From positions 3,300,001-3,364,000 of the forward strand of contig NZ_CP116221.1 in NCBI RefSeq assembly GCF_023556315.2: a DNA stretch of 64,000 nucleotides. Reading direction: 5' to 3'. A model generated the notes under the pieces. The model did not search any database, was not told where the DNA came from, and was given only the letters and a program-made list of their open reading frames with translations. The position numbers were made by a program, and so were the translations under genes. The first letter of the stretch is position 1. Every line of letters begins with the position of its first letter. This DNA is from Psychroserpens ponticola (GTDB lineage Bacteria > Bacteroidota > Bacteroidia > Flavobacteriales > Flavobacteriaceae). This document shows, piece after piece, positions 1-9,317 of this stretch.

Positions 1-1
1 A

Positions 2-532
2 ATTAATGAGCCAGTATTTGAAGGAGATTACACAATTACTTCAGGAAATTTAACTCCACGAATTGATATTTTCGATACTAGTCTTCCAGGTACTGAAATT
101 AAAAATGTTGTCATATTAGCCAATTTTGATGTAGTTTCTAAAACTATGAATACTAACTTTCCTACTGGTGGAAATTGGTATGACTTAATGGATAACACTG
201 GTAATACGACATACAGTGCTGCAACAATTACGATTCCAGCTGGTCAGTTTCGAATATTTGGGAATTTACCTTCAACCTTAAGTAATGAGACATTTACTGC
301 TACTGAATCTTTTAGTATTTATCCTAATCCAGTAAACACATCATTTAAAACAAATAAAGCATTTGAAAACTTACAAATATTTGATATTACTGGAAAATTA
401 GTAAAATCATTTAATGGTGAATTCACTAAAAATGACGCTTATGATATTTCAGATTTATCACCAAGTCTTTATTTAGTTAAGATTGAAAATAAAAATGGTC
501 AAACTTTGACTTCAAAAATATTAAAACTTTAA
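2..532 (+). CDS. Secreted alpha-amylase family protein, C-terminal part with T9SS sorting domain (5' truncated by window)
   Basis: The reading frame is open from base 2, so the gene starts outside the window. The visible N-terminal part (ANFDVV, NWYDLMDNTG, AGQFRIFGN) resembles the C-terminal beta domain of GH13 alpha-amylases. The last ~75 residues, from SIYPNPV through ITGKLV to the final SKILKL, are a type A type IX secretion sorting domain, so the enzyme is exported across the outer membrane and anchored or released. The catalytic barrel is outside the window, so the amylase call rests on the beta domain only. Followed at once by a terminator; I read it as chromosomal flank of the island. 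Confidence 0.72.
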   Translation: MNEPVFEGDYTITSGNLTPRIDIFDTSLPGTEIKNVVILANFDVVSKTMNTNFPTGGNWYDLMDNTGNTTYSAATITIPAGQFRIFGNLPSTLSNETFTATESFSIYPNPVNTSFKTNKAFENLQIFDITGKLVKSFNGEFTKNDAYDISDLSPSLYLVKIENKNGQTLTSKILKL

Positions 533-562
533 ATTGATTTTATAGCAATTTGAATTAGCCTG

Positions 563-597
563 AAAAAGCTTTCCATTAACTTGGGAAGCTTTTTTTA
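563..597 (+). terminator. Rho-independent terminator of the amylase gene
   Basis: A 12-base-pair stem (563-574 with 583-594, one G-U pair) with an 8-base loop, followed by a T run. It starts 30 bases after the stop codon. The A run before the stem would let it also work leftwards. Confidence 0.8.
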
Positions 598-617
598 TTT
601 AAAATACTCCACAAAAA

Positions 618-643
618 AAAGCCAACTCGTTAAAGTTAGCTTT
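618..643 (-). terminator. Leftward-facing terminator
   Basis: Imperfect 9-base-pair stem (AAAGC and AAC pairs with one mismatch, 8-base loop). Read on the minus strand it is followed by eight T. It ends nothing nearby: the closest minus-strand gene ends at 1227, some 580 bases away. It may be left over from the pre-insertion arrangement. Confidence 0.5.
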
Positions 644-1226
644 CATATTGTACACTACATTGACCTATTCTCGAACCAATCGGTTAATCTATTTGAAAAC
701 TTATTAAAAACCTAAGACTTTAAACAGTAATATTTAGAATAAATTAGACCGCTAACATTCGATTTTCAATCCAACATATCATCATATTCCAATACAGAAA
801 GTGACTCACTAGTATTCATGAACCCTCATTTGTAAACAGTACAAATTTGGAACAAATATTTTCAAAACATTTAAAAGTAAATCAAAATACTACATCTAAT
901 GTGAATTTATAAAAAACTAGTGTATAACTAAAAAAACTACTCTTATTTTTTAAAGCTTACAGAGAAAATGTCGAACTATTTAATGCTAGAATTATAGAAA
1001 TTTGTTATTATAAATCTTTAAAACAAATTAGCTTCTTGCAGTATTTAATTTAAACATTGCAAAGTAAGTGGTAATTTTTTTATATCAAGTTCATTTTCAC
1101 AATATATGCATATTGAATACTTTGTTTTATATTAAAGAGGAGAGTAGTATTAAAAATATATCGATAATGCGCAGAATAGGCTAAGTTAGTATATCCTTAC
1201 GGAATATATAATATAGCTTATTATAC
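644..1226. other. Gene-free AT-rich stretch
   Basis: I see no convincing reading frame, RNA gene or strong inverted repeat here. It lies between the chromosomal amylase and the first metal gene, so the left junction of the island could fall inside it. I found no copy of the tRNA-Leu 3' sequence from the right end. Confidence 0.4.
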
Positions 1227-2000
1227 TTAATGATTTGGCTTCTGTTTAAAACACTCACCTAACATTTTATATAGTTCAGGATGCTTCTTTTTAAACAAAT
1301 CTGGACGCTCGAAGAAATATTCTGAGGCTACTGCAAAGAATTCTGCCTGATTTGTGCCTCCATATTTTCGGATATCAGAATGGTTATCATTTATCGCTTC
1401 CATTTCTTTATGGATTAAATTTAACCAAGGTATTGCATATTGATGCTCTAATAGTCGCTCTGGCACACCATCTGTTCTATCATCTAACTTATCTATAAGA
1501 TGTACAAATTCGTGTATACCTGTATTGCTTTTATCACTTGTATTATTAAAACCATGATACAATGCTTTTTTTGATAAAATCATTTGTTTCTCAAAACGTC
1601 CATTTCCGACTAATCCGCCGATATTTCGTGAGTTATCTTTACTGCTAAATCCCATATCCTCATTAAAATTATCTGGATATAAGAGGATGCCACTTAAATT
1701 GGTGTAGTGCCATTCTTTAAAGCCAAAAACAGGAATTACCGCACTAGCTGCAATTAAAATTTTGTCTAATTCTTCTAATTCACACTGCACACCATCTATA
1801 TAAACTTCACTTAAAAATTGCATCATTCGTTGCTGAAAAACAAGTTGCTTGTCTTCTGAAAGATTCTGGTAATAGAGAACATTCTCCATTAATAATTTGT
1901 TCCAATGCTCTGGAAATGACTTTACGCTATGCCGTTTCGCTTTTCGATAAAAATGAATAGTAAACAGAAGAATCACCACAAAAATTAAAATATAGACCAT
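1227..2000 (-). CDS. MtfA-like zinc peptidase (M90 family)
   Basis: 257 residues. An N-terminal membrane segment (about 1-18) is followed by a cytosolic-type M90 domain. The zinc motif HEFVHLIDKLDDRTDGVP starts at residue 163 and a second conserved block, AEFFAVASEYFF, lies near residue 218, where the third ligand is expected. In enterobacteria MtfA inactivates the repressor Mlc; members in Bacteroidetes are mostly uncharacterised, so the substrate here is unknown. It ends the leftward CopA-CopZ transcription unit (15-base gap to copZ), which suggests a link to metal stress, but that is inference. Confidence 0.8.
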   Translation of the reverse strand: MVYILIFVVILLFTIHFYRKAKRHSVKSFPEHWNKLLMENVLYYQNLSEDKQLVFQQRMMQFLSEVYIDGVQCELEELDKILIAASAVIPVFGFKEWHYTNLSGILLYPDNFNEDMGFSSKDNSRNIGGLVGNGRFEKQMILSKKALYHGFNNTSDKSNTGIHEFVHLIDKLDDRTDGVPERLLEHQYAIPWLNLIHKEMEAINDNHSDIRKYGGTNQAEFFAVASEYFFERPDLFKKKHPELYKMLGECFKQKPNH

Positions 2001-2015
2001 ATTATAACGAAAGTA

Positions 2016-2228
2016 TTAATCTACAGATTCAGCCTTGAACCCAACTTTTTGCAATGTAGCCTTTACATCTTCTTCGGTAGCACCGTCGCTTTCAATAGTT
2101 AGAATTTTATCTGGATTAGTGGTATCCACTTTCCAACGTTCTACTCCCTCTTGTTTGTTTAAAAAGGGGGTCACTTTTGATACACACCCACCACAATTGA
2201 TATTTGTTTTAAATTTTAAAGTTTTCAT
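2016..2228 (-). CDS. copZ: Heavy-metal-associated (CopZ-like) copper chaperone
   Basis: 70 residues, a single HMA ferredoxin-like fold. The metal site is CGGC at 12-15, where the usual MxCxxC has Asn-Cys-Gly-Gly-Cys. Such proteins carry Cu(I) in the cytosol to the N-terminal domain of the CopA pump. It is directly downstream of the CopA-type ATPase (23-base gap) in the same orientation. The metal is inferred from this partner. Confidence 0.85.
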   Translation of the reverse strand: MKTLKFKTNINCGGCVSKVTPFLNKQEGVERWKVDTTNPDKILTIESDGATEEDVKATLQKVGFKAESVD

Positions 2229-2251
2229 TGTATTTGAATTTATTATTAATG

Positions 2252-4510
2252 TTAAAGTTTTATTCGTTTAAGTCTTAAACTATTTGCAACTACAGATACG
2301 CTGCTGAACGCCATTGCCATTCCAGCAATCATTGGGTCTAATAAAAACCCATTTATGGGATACAACACTCCTGCTGCAATAGGAATACCGATAATATTAT
2401 AAATGAATGCCCAAAATAGATTCTGACGTATGCCCAACACGGTTCTTTTTGACAGTTCCAATGCTTTTGGAATGGATTGCAAATCTGACGTTATCAACGT
2501 CATTTTTGCTACATCCATTGCTATGTCCGAACCTTTACCCATGGCAATACTTACATTAGCCTGGGCTAAAGCGTGAGAATCGTTGATGCCATCGCCAACC
2601 ATCGCCACTATTTTCCCTTCTGCTTGTAATTTTTCAACAAAAGCAGCTTTGTCCGAAGGCATTACTTCTCCTTGGTAATTTGATATTCCTACCTGTTTTG
2701 CTACAGCAGCTGCGGTTTTATTATTATCTCCTGTAAGCATATAGACTTCGATTCCTCTTTCTTGAAGAGTTTCTATAGCCTTTTTTGAAGTTTCCTTAAT
2801 CTTGTCTGCAATGGCGAGTATCGCCAGCACTTGTTTTTCATTACCAAAGAATATAACCGTTTTAGCCTGCTCTTCGAGACTTTCTGCTGTTTGCATTAAA
2901 GAAGATTCAATTTCAATATTTTTCTCAAGCATTAATTTATGGTTACCTACATAATATTTTGAACCGTTTCTGTTTTCAGCTTGAACACCTTTGCCTGTAA
3001 TACTTTCGAAGGAAACAATTTCAGCTTGTTCAATATTTTGTTCCTTTAAATGGTTGACCACTGCTTCCGCCAAAGGATGTTCTGATTGTGACTCGATAGC
3101 CAAAAGAATTTCCTTGTATTCATTGTCATTTTCAAGTTTATCCCTCCAAAGGATATCAGTTACTAATGGTTTTCCTTCTGTAATTGTGCCTGTTTTATCA
3201 AGAATGACAGCATTCACTTTATGACCGAGCTCTAAACTTTCGGCATCTTTAATGAGAATATTATTTTCAGCTCCTTTGCCAATACCCACCATTATGGCGG
3301 TTGGTGTTGCCAATCCTAATGCACAAGGACAAGCAATAACCAATACTGCTACAGAAGTTAATAAGGCTTGTGAAAATCCATTATCGCCTCCTACAGACAT
3401 CCAAACGATGAACGTAATGATAGATATCCCTAGAACAACAGGAACAAATATTCCTGCAATTTTGTCGACCAGTTTTTGTACAGGTGCTTTGCTACCTTGC
3501 GCTTCCTGAACCATTTTAATGATTTGGGACAACAAGGTTTCTCCACCTACTTTTTCGGCAGTAAATTGAAAACTTCCTTTTTGGTTTACAGTACCTGCGA
3601 AAACTTTTTCACCCTTTGATTTTTCTACTGGAACAGGCTCTCCTGTAATCATACTTTCATCTACATACGAGCTTCCTTTGGAAACTTTTCCATCTACAGG
3701 AATCTTTTCTCCTGGACGAACCAAAATAGTTTGACCAACTTGTACTGATGAAATGGGAATTTCCTTCTCTTCTCCATTCTCAATAATTTTTAAAGTTTTA
3801 GGCTGTAACCCCATCAGCTTTTTAATAGCCGAAGAAGTATTTGACTTTGCCTTTTCTTCCAATAGTTTTCCCAACGAAATAAATGTAATAATTACCGTTG
3901 CTGCTTCATAATAGACATGAGGCTCTATACCTCGACTCAACCAAAATTCAGGAAAAAACGTATTGAATATACTAAACAAAAAAGCGATTCCGGTACTCAG
4001 GGCTACCAAGGAATCCATATTTGCTTTACCGTATTTGGTTTGCTTATAAGCATTGATAAAAAAGCTGCGCCCAAACCAAAATAAGATAGGAATAGTTAAT
4101 GCCAAGGATATCCATTTCCCAGGTTCCCATTGCATAAAAAACATTCCTAAAATAAAAATTGGAAGAGTAAGAATAGCTGACCAGATGGTACGGTATTTTA
4201 TATCTTGGTAGTGCTTCTGCTGAAGTTCTTGTTGTACTTCTGAAGGGTTTTCTGCATCTATGATAATATCATAACCTACCTCACGAAGCGCGTTTTGAAT
4301 TTGATTTGGACTCAACTCCTTATCGTATTCCACAAGAACAGAACTATTTGCGAAATTGACGCTTGCATCAAATACACCTTCTGTGTGTTTTAATACAGAT
4401 TCAACGCTCGCTGCACAAGATGCACAGGTCATTCCTGTAACGGGAAATGATTCTTTTATTCCCTGTTTATGGTTCTTTTCTTTGGTTTCAAATACGTTAA
4501 TTGTCTCCAT
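2252..4510 (-). CDS. copA: Copper-translocating P-type ATPase (CopA type)
   Basis: 752 residues, normal for P1B-1 pumps. One N-terminal HMA domain with CASC at 29-32, then eight expected membrane segments, TGEP at 289-292, the CPC transport motif at 394-396, phosphorylated Asp in DKTGT 438-442, SEHPL at 476-480 and MVGDGIND at 637-644. The residues after the hinge motif are SHALAQAN rather than the textbook APALAQAD; Bacteroidetes copies often differ here. Exports Cu(I)/Ag(I) from the cytosol. Start codon gives a leader with a 17-base palindrome just upstream, a likely operator. First gene of the unit with copZ and the M90 peptidase. Confidence 0.93.
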   Translation of the reverse strand: METINVFETKEKNHKQGIKESFPVTGMTCASCAASVESVLKHTEGVFDASVNFANSSVLVEYDKELSPNQIQNALREVGYDIIIDAENPSEVQQELQQKHYQDIKYRTIWSAILTLPIFILGMFFMQWEPGKWISLALTIPILFWFGRSFFINAYKQTKYGKANMDSLVALSTGIAFLFSIFNTFFPEFWLSRGIEPHVYYEAATVIITFISLGKLLEEKAKSNTSSAIKKLMGLQPKTLKIIENGEEKEIPISSVQVGQTILVRPGEKIPVDGKVSKGSSYVDESMITGEPVPVEKSKGEKVFAGTVNQKGSFQFTAEKVGGETLLSQIIKMVQEAQGSKAPVQKLVDKIAGIFVPVVLGISIITFIVWMSVGGDNGFSQALLTSVAVLVIACPCALGLATPTAIMVGIGKGAENNILIKDAESLELGHKVNAVILDKTGTITEGKPLVTDILWRDKLENDNEYKEILLAIESQSEHPLAEAVVNHLKEQNIEQAEIVSFESITGKGVQAENRNGSKYYVGNHKLMLEKNIEIESSLMQTAESLEEQAKTVIFFGNEKQVLAILAIADKIKETSKKAIETLQERGIEVYMLTGDNNKTAAAVAKQVGISNYQGEVMPSDKAAFVEKLQAEGKIVAMVGDGINDSHALAQANVSIAMGKGSDIAMDVAKMTLITSDLQSIPKALELSKRTVLGIRQNLFWAFIYNIIGIPIAAGVLYPINGFLLDPMIAGMAMAFSSVSVVANSLRLKRIKL

Positions 4511-4522
4511 AATTCTATTCTT

Positions 4523-4539
4523 ATTTGTACACTACAAAT
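4523..4539. promoter_or_regulatory. Palindrome in the copA leader, candidate operator
   Basis: Perfect 7-3-7 inverted repeat, ATTTGTA-CAC-TACAAAT, centred 21 bases before the copA start codon. Size and place fit a metal-responsive regulator site. The cognate regulator is not shown by the sequence; the two HMA-AraC proteins of the island are candidates. Confidence 0.45.
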
Positions 4540-4685
4540 TTCAGGATTAAAAGACTATAATGTGTTACGTAATATGCTGAATGATTTGTAGAATTTGCTG
4601 ATATCCCATACTATTAACAGAGTTTGGTTTGTTAATAGTGATTTTATGGAAATAGGGTTCAATGAATTCTATGCAATAGAAAGTT

Positions 4686-5537
4686 TTACTCCACTTTAAT
4701 TGAAAAATTATCAACAAATAATTCAATATTACCCGCAGTAGGATTAGCTGTTGCACCAATTTGTACACGTTCGTAAAAGGTAGGTTCTTGTAAAGTGAAA
4801 TCAATTCCTTGATTTGTAAATACATCACTAAAAATCTGTGCATTGGGCATATTCATAGCACTTTCATTGATAACTTCTGTTCCGTTAATAAGTAATCTAT
4901 TAAGTCCGTTTTCAGTATCAGACATAGTCATTTCCCATTGTACCGAAACCCATTGGTTTCTTGGAAACGCGAAATTAGTTTGTTGTAAGGTAGTCCCTGA
5001 TATTTTCCCTCTTTCTATGGAAAGATAATCATTACCTCCAGACATTATAAGTCTAACTCCAGGACATTGATTTTCCGAACCGTAATTGTCGCCAACCGAA
5101 GGGTCCCAACAAGAACAACATTCTAAATCAATGAGCAATAAATTTTCCAAAGATTCAGTTCCGGTTATGTAGAAATCAGTTGTTATTGTTACCTCATCTC
5201 CTGATTTTATATTTAATCCGTTCTTCTCAATATCTATTTTTGATAATTGCGAATCCGATTGATATGCAAGAAAACGAAGTGCATTTTGTCCCTCAGTAAA
5301 TTCTGCATTCGTTATAGAAATTTCATTAATAGCATTTGAAGGGTCGGTTTGTTGTATTGTGGACCATCTTGTACCGTTTGAAGGAAACAATTCATCTAGC
5401 AAATCATTTTGGGTTTCAAATCCGTCTTCGAAAATGAAGTTTTCAGTCGTAGGTTCTTCAGTGTTGTTATCATCTGTACCACAAGCCACAAAAATTGATG
5501 AACTGATAACAAAAAACAATATTTTATAATTTTTCAT
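4686..5537 (-). CDS. Surface or periplasmic lipoprotein, LamG/lyase-like beta-sandwich
   Basis: 283 residues with a lipoprotein signal peptide; the lipobox Cys is residue 19 (FVACGTDD). The mature part has the pattern of polysaccharide-lyase or LamG-like beta-sandwich proteins (FEDGFETQ near the start, NQWVSVQWEMTMS, and a C-terminal FVDNFSIKVE strand). A CCSCW cluster in the middle is unusual and could bind metal or form disulfides. Stands alone between copA and the CDF gene, with 202 non-coding bases upstream. Function unknown; the fold call is by resemblance. Confidence 0.6.
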   Translation of the reverse strand: MKNYKILFFVISSSIFVACGTDDNNTEEPTTENFIFEDGFETQNDLLDELFPSNGTRWSTIQQTDPSNAINEISITNAEFTEGQNALRFLAYQSDSQLSKIDIEKNGLNIKSGDEVTITTDFYITGTESLENLLLIDLECCSCWDPSVGDNYGSENQCPGVRLIMSGGNDYLSIERGKISGTTLQQTNFAFPRNQWVSVQWEMTMSDTENGLNRLLINGTEVINESAMNMPNAQIFSDVFTNQGIDFTLQEPTFYERVQIGATANPTAGNIELFVDNFSIKVE

Positions 5538-5740
5538 AATAAATTAACGTCTTAATTATTAAGTTGTTGCGATTACTTTGCTTAATTGTCTTGTATATGT
5601 TAAGTAGTGTTGTTAAAAAGCAATTCCGTTTCGGATAAATACAAACCAAATTTTTCTTATTCTCAAAATGCACGAGCCATCAGTTTTTTCAACAACTCGC
5701 ACTATGTTTTACACACGTCTTTGTTGTAATTAGTCTTAGT

Positions 5741-6535
5741 TCACTTACTCAATTTAAGTATCCTAAATGCACCCTGAATTACCAAAACAAAGACAATCGT
5801 TCCTATAATCAAATCTGGTTTATTGGAATTTAACCAGTAGACTAAAAGTCCAGCAATTATTACACCTGTATTGATTATTACATCATTTGAGGTAAAAATC
5901 ATACTTGCTTTCATATGAGCTTCGTCTTTACTTTTCGATTTTTGAAGCAAGTACAAACAAATTCCATTTGCGATAAGAGCAAAAATAGAAACGATAATCA
6001 TTGTCGAAAAATTAGGTAGTTTTTCTTCATTAAAGAATCTCCTTAAAACTTCTAAAAATCCGATAATCGCGAGTGTGATTTGGAAATATCCAGCAAGTTT
6101 TGCAATCCGCTTTTTTTTAATCAACGTTCTACCAACAGCAAACAAACTAATTCCGTAAACGAAACTGTCTGCTAACATATCCAAACTGTCCGCAACAAGT
6201 CCCATTGATTTTGAAATGAAGCCAGTTGTCATTTCAATAATAAAAAAAGCAAAGTTGATTGCGAGAACTGTCCAAAGTAATTTTTTTTGATTTGTTTCTT
6301 CTTTGAATTCGATTTGGTCTATTTCTTCTGTTGTCAATAATTTTGCGCCTAAATTAAGTTGTAAAATTGATTGTTCTATTTCCTCAATTTGACCTTGGTG
6401 AAAAACGGTCAGTTTTCGGTTAGTAATATCAAAATCGAGATTCGCTATACTCGAAATCCCATCCAATTTCATTCGGATTAAATTTTCCTCTGAAGGACAG
6501 TCCATTTTAGATATTTCAAATACTGTTTTTTTCAT
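5741..6535 (-). CDS. CDF-type cation transporter with N-terminal HMA-like domain
   Basis: 264 residues. Residues 1-75 resemble a degenerate HMA domain whose site reads MDCPSEE at 11-17, so only one Cys remains. From 88 onward there are about five or six membrane segments of the cation diffusion facilitator type with the metal-site motif ADSLDMLADS at 115-124. It lacks the usual cytosolic C-terminal domain. Likely exports Zn(II), Co(II) or a similar ion. It lies two bases after the TonB receptor gene and shares its unit, close to a Fur-family gene, so Fur-type metal control is likely. Confidence 0.82.
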   Translation of the reverse strand: MKKTVFEISKMDCPSEENLIRMKLDGISSIANLDFDITNRKLTVFHQGQIEEIEQSILQLNLGAKLLTTEEIDQIEFKEETNQKKLLWTVLAINFAFFIIEMTTGFISKSMGLVADSLDMLADSFVYGISLFAVGRTLIKKKRIAKLAGYFQITLAIIGFLEVLRRFFNEEKLPNFSTMIIVSIFALIANGICLYLLQKSKSKDEAHMKASMIFTSNDVIINTGVIIAGLLVYWLNSNKPDLIIGTIVFVLVIQGAFRILKLSK

Positions 6536-6537
6536 AT

Positions 6538-8721
6538 TTAATCATTGTCTTCGTTACCAAAAGGTTTGATAATTACTCCTATACTAAAAATAAAGCCATC
6601 CGTTGGTGCATATATTTCGGGAAAAACGGGATTGTCGTGTGGTGGTAAAACCAAAGGTGAAAACCTACTTTGTCTTCTGTCTGTAAAGTTTTCAAAATTT
6701 ACAAAGGTTGTTCCCCATTTGAAATTTCGTATTGCCACAAAACCCATTGTAACAAAATCCGTCGTTTCTGTGCCGTTAGACAAAAACTGCTTTCCTGTGT
6801 AAAAAGTTTCATAACCTATTCGCCATTTATCAGATTCGTACATCAAAATGCTACCTGCGTTGTATTTTGCTGTGAGTGGTTTTTGCGGATTTCCTGCCAA
6901 ATAGTTCAGTTTTGTGTCAATGAGTGCGTAGTTTATAAACCATCTAAAATCTTTGTATGTAAACTTGATATTAGTTTCCGCTCCTTTGCTTATTATTTTG
7001 TCGGTTGCATTTTCAAACGTAAAAAACCCATCATTTGTTGAATTTAATAATAGTCCTTTGTTAATAGCTGAAACGTAGAAGAGTTGGTTAACGCTAAAAC
7101 CTACCGCATCGAATAACCTTGTTTGGTAGTTCATATCAAAATTAACACCATTAGAACGTTCGGCTTTAAGTACAGCTTTATCTATGGCGAGAACATTTTC
7201 AAAATTTATATTTTCAGCTTCTTCTGTAAAAATATCAGGAATTTTATAGCCTAAACCACCACCAATTCTGCTTGAAAATCCGCTATTATTCTTATAAAGT
7301 AAGGAAATCCTTGGTAGCGGAAAAAAACCGAAATCCGTATTGTAGTCTGCTCTTAATCCTGTTTCTAAAATCCAATTATCTGAAATGTCGTAAATGTTGT
7401 TGACAAACATTCCATAGGTAAGGTCTTTTTGGTCGCGTTGTAATGCTGCATTATTATTTTCATCAAAATTTGATGAGTATAAATTTGCACCAAAAATCCA
7501 GTCTGTTTTTTGAGATGCTCTTTGATATGTAATTTCTGTGAATGTATTGGTTTGTTTACCATCAAAACTAAAATCTGGAATTGTAAGTTTTCTATCGAAA
7601 AACGATATACTATTTTTGATATTTAAAGTGCTTACCGAATCTATTTGAGTTTGATAAACTGCTTGACCGCTCAATCTTTTTGAGATATTTTCTTCGGTAT
7701 ATTGATGGATTCCATTTTCTCCACTTTCAATTTTTGTGATGTCGCCACCAATTCTGTCATCATAAGTACCATTTAGTCCTATCCAAAAAGTTGTTTTTTC
7801 TGAAGGATAATAAAAGAATTTGGGGTTAAAAGACAACGAAGTAGTTTTTGGCAGATTGCTAAAACCATCATCTTCTGGGTCATACGCTTTTTGGTAATGA
7901 CCAGAACCGTATAGAGAAATTCCAAACTTTTCATTCCGTTTGCTGTAAAATACATTCGCTGTACTTCCCAATGCCTGTGTTTGGGTCAACATAATATTCA
8001 GAGTAGGTTCTTCGTCAGGTGTTTTAGATACCATATTTATCAAACCAGCAATAGCTCCACCACCATAGAGTGTTGAAGAACTTCCTTTAATGATTTCAAA
8101 TTGCTTTAAGTCTAATGGCGGAATTTGTAAAATACTTAAACCGCTGGAAAAACCACTATATAAAGGAAATCCGTCTCTTAAAAGTTGTGTGTATCGGCCA
8201 TCCAAACCCTGAATTCTAATATTTGTATTTCCACTACTTAATGAGGTTTGTTGCATTTGTATTCCTGTACTTTCACGAAGCACCATTGAAATATTTGTAG
8301 GATTCATAACCGCTTTTTCGCCTAATTCCTCTGCTCCAATAAATTCTATTCTCGTTGGAATTTTCTTGACGGTCCTCGTACTTCGTGAAGATTGTATGAC
8401 TACTTCGTCCAGTTCATTTCCGCCAGGTTTAAGTTTGAAAGTGAACGTTTTTTTTGCGCCAACTTCAATAGTTGTTTCTATGGTTTTAAAACCTACGTAT
8501 GAAATTTTGAGGATATGGTTTCCGTTCGGAATTTCTGTAAACTTTGCAATACCGTTAAAATCAGTAATCGCTCCTTTTTCAAATTCCTCGAAATAAACGG
8601 TTGCTCCAGGTAATGGCTCGTTGGTTTCTGCATCAGTAATGAAAATAGAAATATCGCTGTTCTGTGCGAAGGAAATAAATGATATAGCGAAAAATAATGA
8701 AGTTAAAAATGCTTTTGCCAT
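6538..8721 (-). CDS. TonB-dependent outer-membrane receptor
   Basis: 727 residues. Signal peptide to about residue 19 (ending FAQ), then a carboxypeptidase-regulatory-like beta domain (about 23-95, ITDAETNEPLPGATV), a plug domain (about 115-225, ending in a GSSSTLYGGGAIAGLIN segment) and a 22-strand type barrel. Takes up a metal complex or other ligand using TonB energy. Operon with a CDF transporter and downstream of a Fur-family gene suggest a metal-linked ligand, but uptake and export in one unit is odd. The gene has its own promoter and candidate operator in the 66-base gap after fur. Confidence 0.9.
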   Translation of the reverse strand: MAKAFLTSLFFAISFISFAQNSDISIFITDAETNEPLPGATVYFEEFEKGAITDFNGIAKFTEIPNGNHILKISYVGFKTIETTIEVGAKKTFTFKLKPGGNELDEVVIQSSRSTRTVKKIPTRIEFIGAEELGEKAVMNPTNISMVLRESTGIQMQQTSLSSGNTNIRIQGLDGRYTQLLRDGFPLYSGFSSGLSILQIPPLDLKQFEIIKGSSSTLYGGGAIAGLINMVSKTPDEEPTLNIMLTQTQALGSTANVFYSKRNEKFGISLYGSGHYQKAYDPEDDGFSNLPKTTSLSFNPKFFYYPSEKTTFWIGLNGTYDDRIGGDITKIESGENGIHQYTEENISKRLSGQAVYQTQIDSVSTLNIKNSISFFDRKLTIPDFSFDGKQTNTFTEITYQRASQKTDWIFGANLYSSNFDENNNAALQRDQKDLTYGMFVNNIYDISDNWILETGLRADYNTDFGFFPLPRISLLYKNNSGFSSRIGGGLGYKIPDIFTEEAENINFENVLAIDKAVLKAERSNGVNFDMNYQTRLFDAVGFSVNQLFYVSAINKGLLLNSTNDGFFTFENATDKIISKGAETNIKFTYKDFRWFINYALIDTKLNYLAGNPQKPLTAKYNAGSILMYESDKWRIGYETFYTGKQFLSNGTETTDFVTMGFVAIRNFKWGTTFVNFENFTDRRQSRFSPLVLPPHDNPVFPEIYAPTDGFIFSIGVIIKPFGNEDND

Positions 8722-8748
8722 TTGCTAATTCTGTTTTTAAGAATAGTA

Positions 8749-8783
8749 CAAATGTAAATTGCTTTTAGTGCAACTCGATTGCA
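8749..8783 (-). promoter_or_regulatory. Promoter -7 element and candidate Fur-family box before the TonB receptor
   Basis: On the minus strand TACATTTG (8756-8749) matches the Bacteroidetes -7 consensus TAnnTTTG. About 12 bases upstream of it lies TGCAA-CTCGA-TTGCA (8769-8783), a perfect 5-5-5 inverted repeat. It covers the -33 region, so binding there would repress. The neighbouring fur gene makes a Fur-family protein the natural candidate. No good -33 TTG at standard spacing is visible. Confidence 0.5.
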
Positions 8784-8787
8784 AAGA

Positions 8788-9198
8788 TTATTTGTTGCAA
8801 TTATCGCATAAACCTTTTACGACCATATTTGCCTGTTGTAGTTTGAAGTTTTTAGGAAGTTGAATTTTGGGAATTGGAACATCAAAAAGGCAGAATGTTT
8901 TATCGCAGTTTGTACAATAAAAATGGTAGTGCAAATCCTTTGGGTCACAGTTACAGCCTTCGGCGCAAATAGCATATTTGGTCATTCCAGAGCCATCTTC
9001 AATGCTATGGATGACTTTGTTTTCCTCAAAGGTTTTTAATGTTCTAAAAATAGAACTCCTGTCTGTATAAGCTAATGCGTTTTCAATATCTTTTAGTGAT
9101 TGGGCTTTTTCTTGGCTTAATAGATGGCGTAAAACCACAGTTCGGACTGCGGTATTTTTTACCTTTTTTATTTCTAGTATTTCTTCTTCAGTTTGCAT
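8788..9198 (-). CDS. Fur-family transcriptional repressor
   Basis: 136 residues. An N-terminal winged helix (about 15-80, with TDRSSIFRTLKTFEENKVI as recognition region) and a C-terminal dimer domain. Structural zinc pairs CTNC near 95-98 and CDNC at the C-terminus, plus a metal-binding block with CNCDPKDLHYHF. It lacks clear features that would split Zur from Fur or PerR. It precedes the TonB receptor and CDF genes on the same strand. A TGCAA-N5-TTGCA palindrome sits just after its stop codon. Confidence 0.87.
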   Translation of the reverse strand: MQTEEEILEIKKVKNTAVRTVVLRHLLSQEKAQSLKDIENALAYTDRSSIFRTLKTFEENKVIHSIEDGSGMTKYAICAEGCNCDPKDLHYHFYCTNCDKTFCLFDVPIPKIQLPKNFKLQQANMVVKGLCDNCNK

Positions 9199-9224
9199 TT
9201 CCTAATGTATTGTTTTTTTGCGAG

Positions 9225-9317
9225 TTATAGAAAAACAACTACTTCACTTTTAAGAGTTGGCTTTTTAAAAACAGCTTTCTTTTCTTGAATTGGTGAACAA
9301 GTGTTTCTGATTTTCAT
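9225..9317 (-). CDS. Possible 30-residue peptide coupled to the HMA-AraC gene
   Basis: The ATG overlaps the stop codon of the upstream AraC-type gene by one base (TAATG), which favours translational coupling. The product is basic with one Cys and no recognised domain. It is so short that chance is a real alternative. Confidence 0.3.
   Translation of the reverse strand: MKIRNTCSPIQEKKAVFKKPTLKSEVVVFL

Noticed and set aside
2252-4510. SHAL instead of APAL after GDGIND in CopA as a functional defect
   Set aside because: Variation at this place is frequent in Bacteroidetes CopA; all catalytic motifs are intact.
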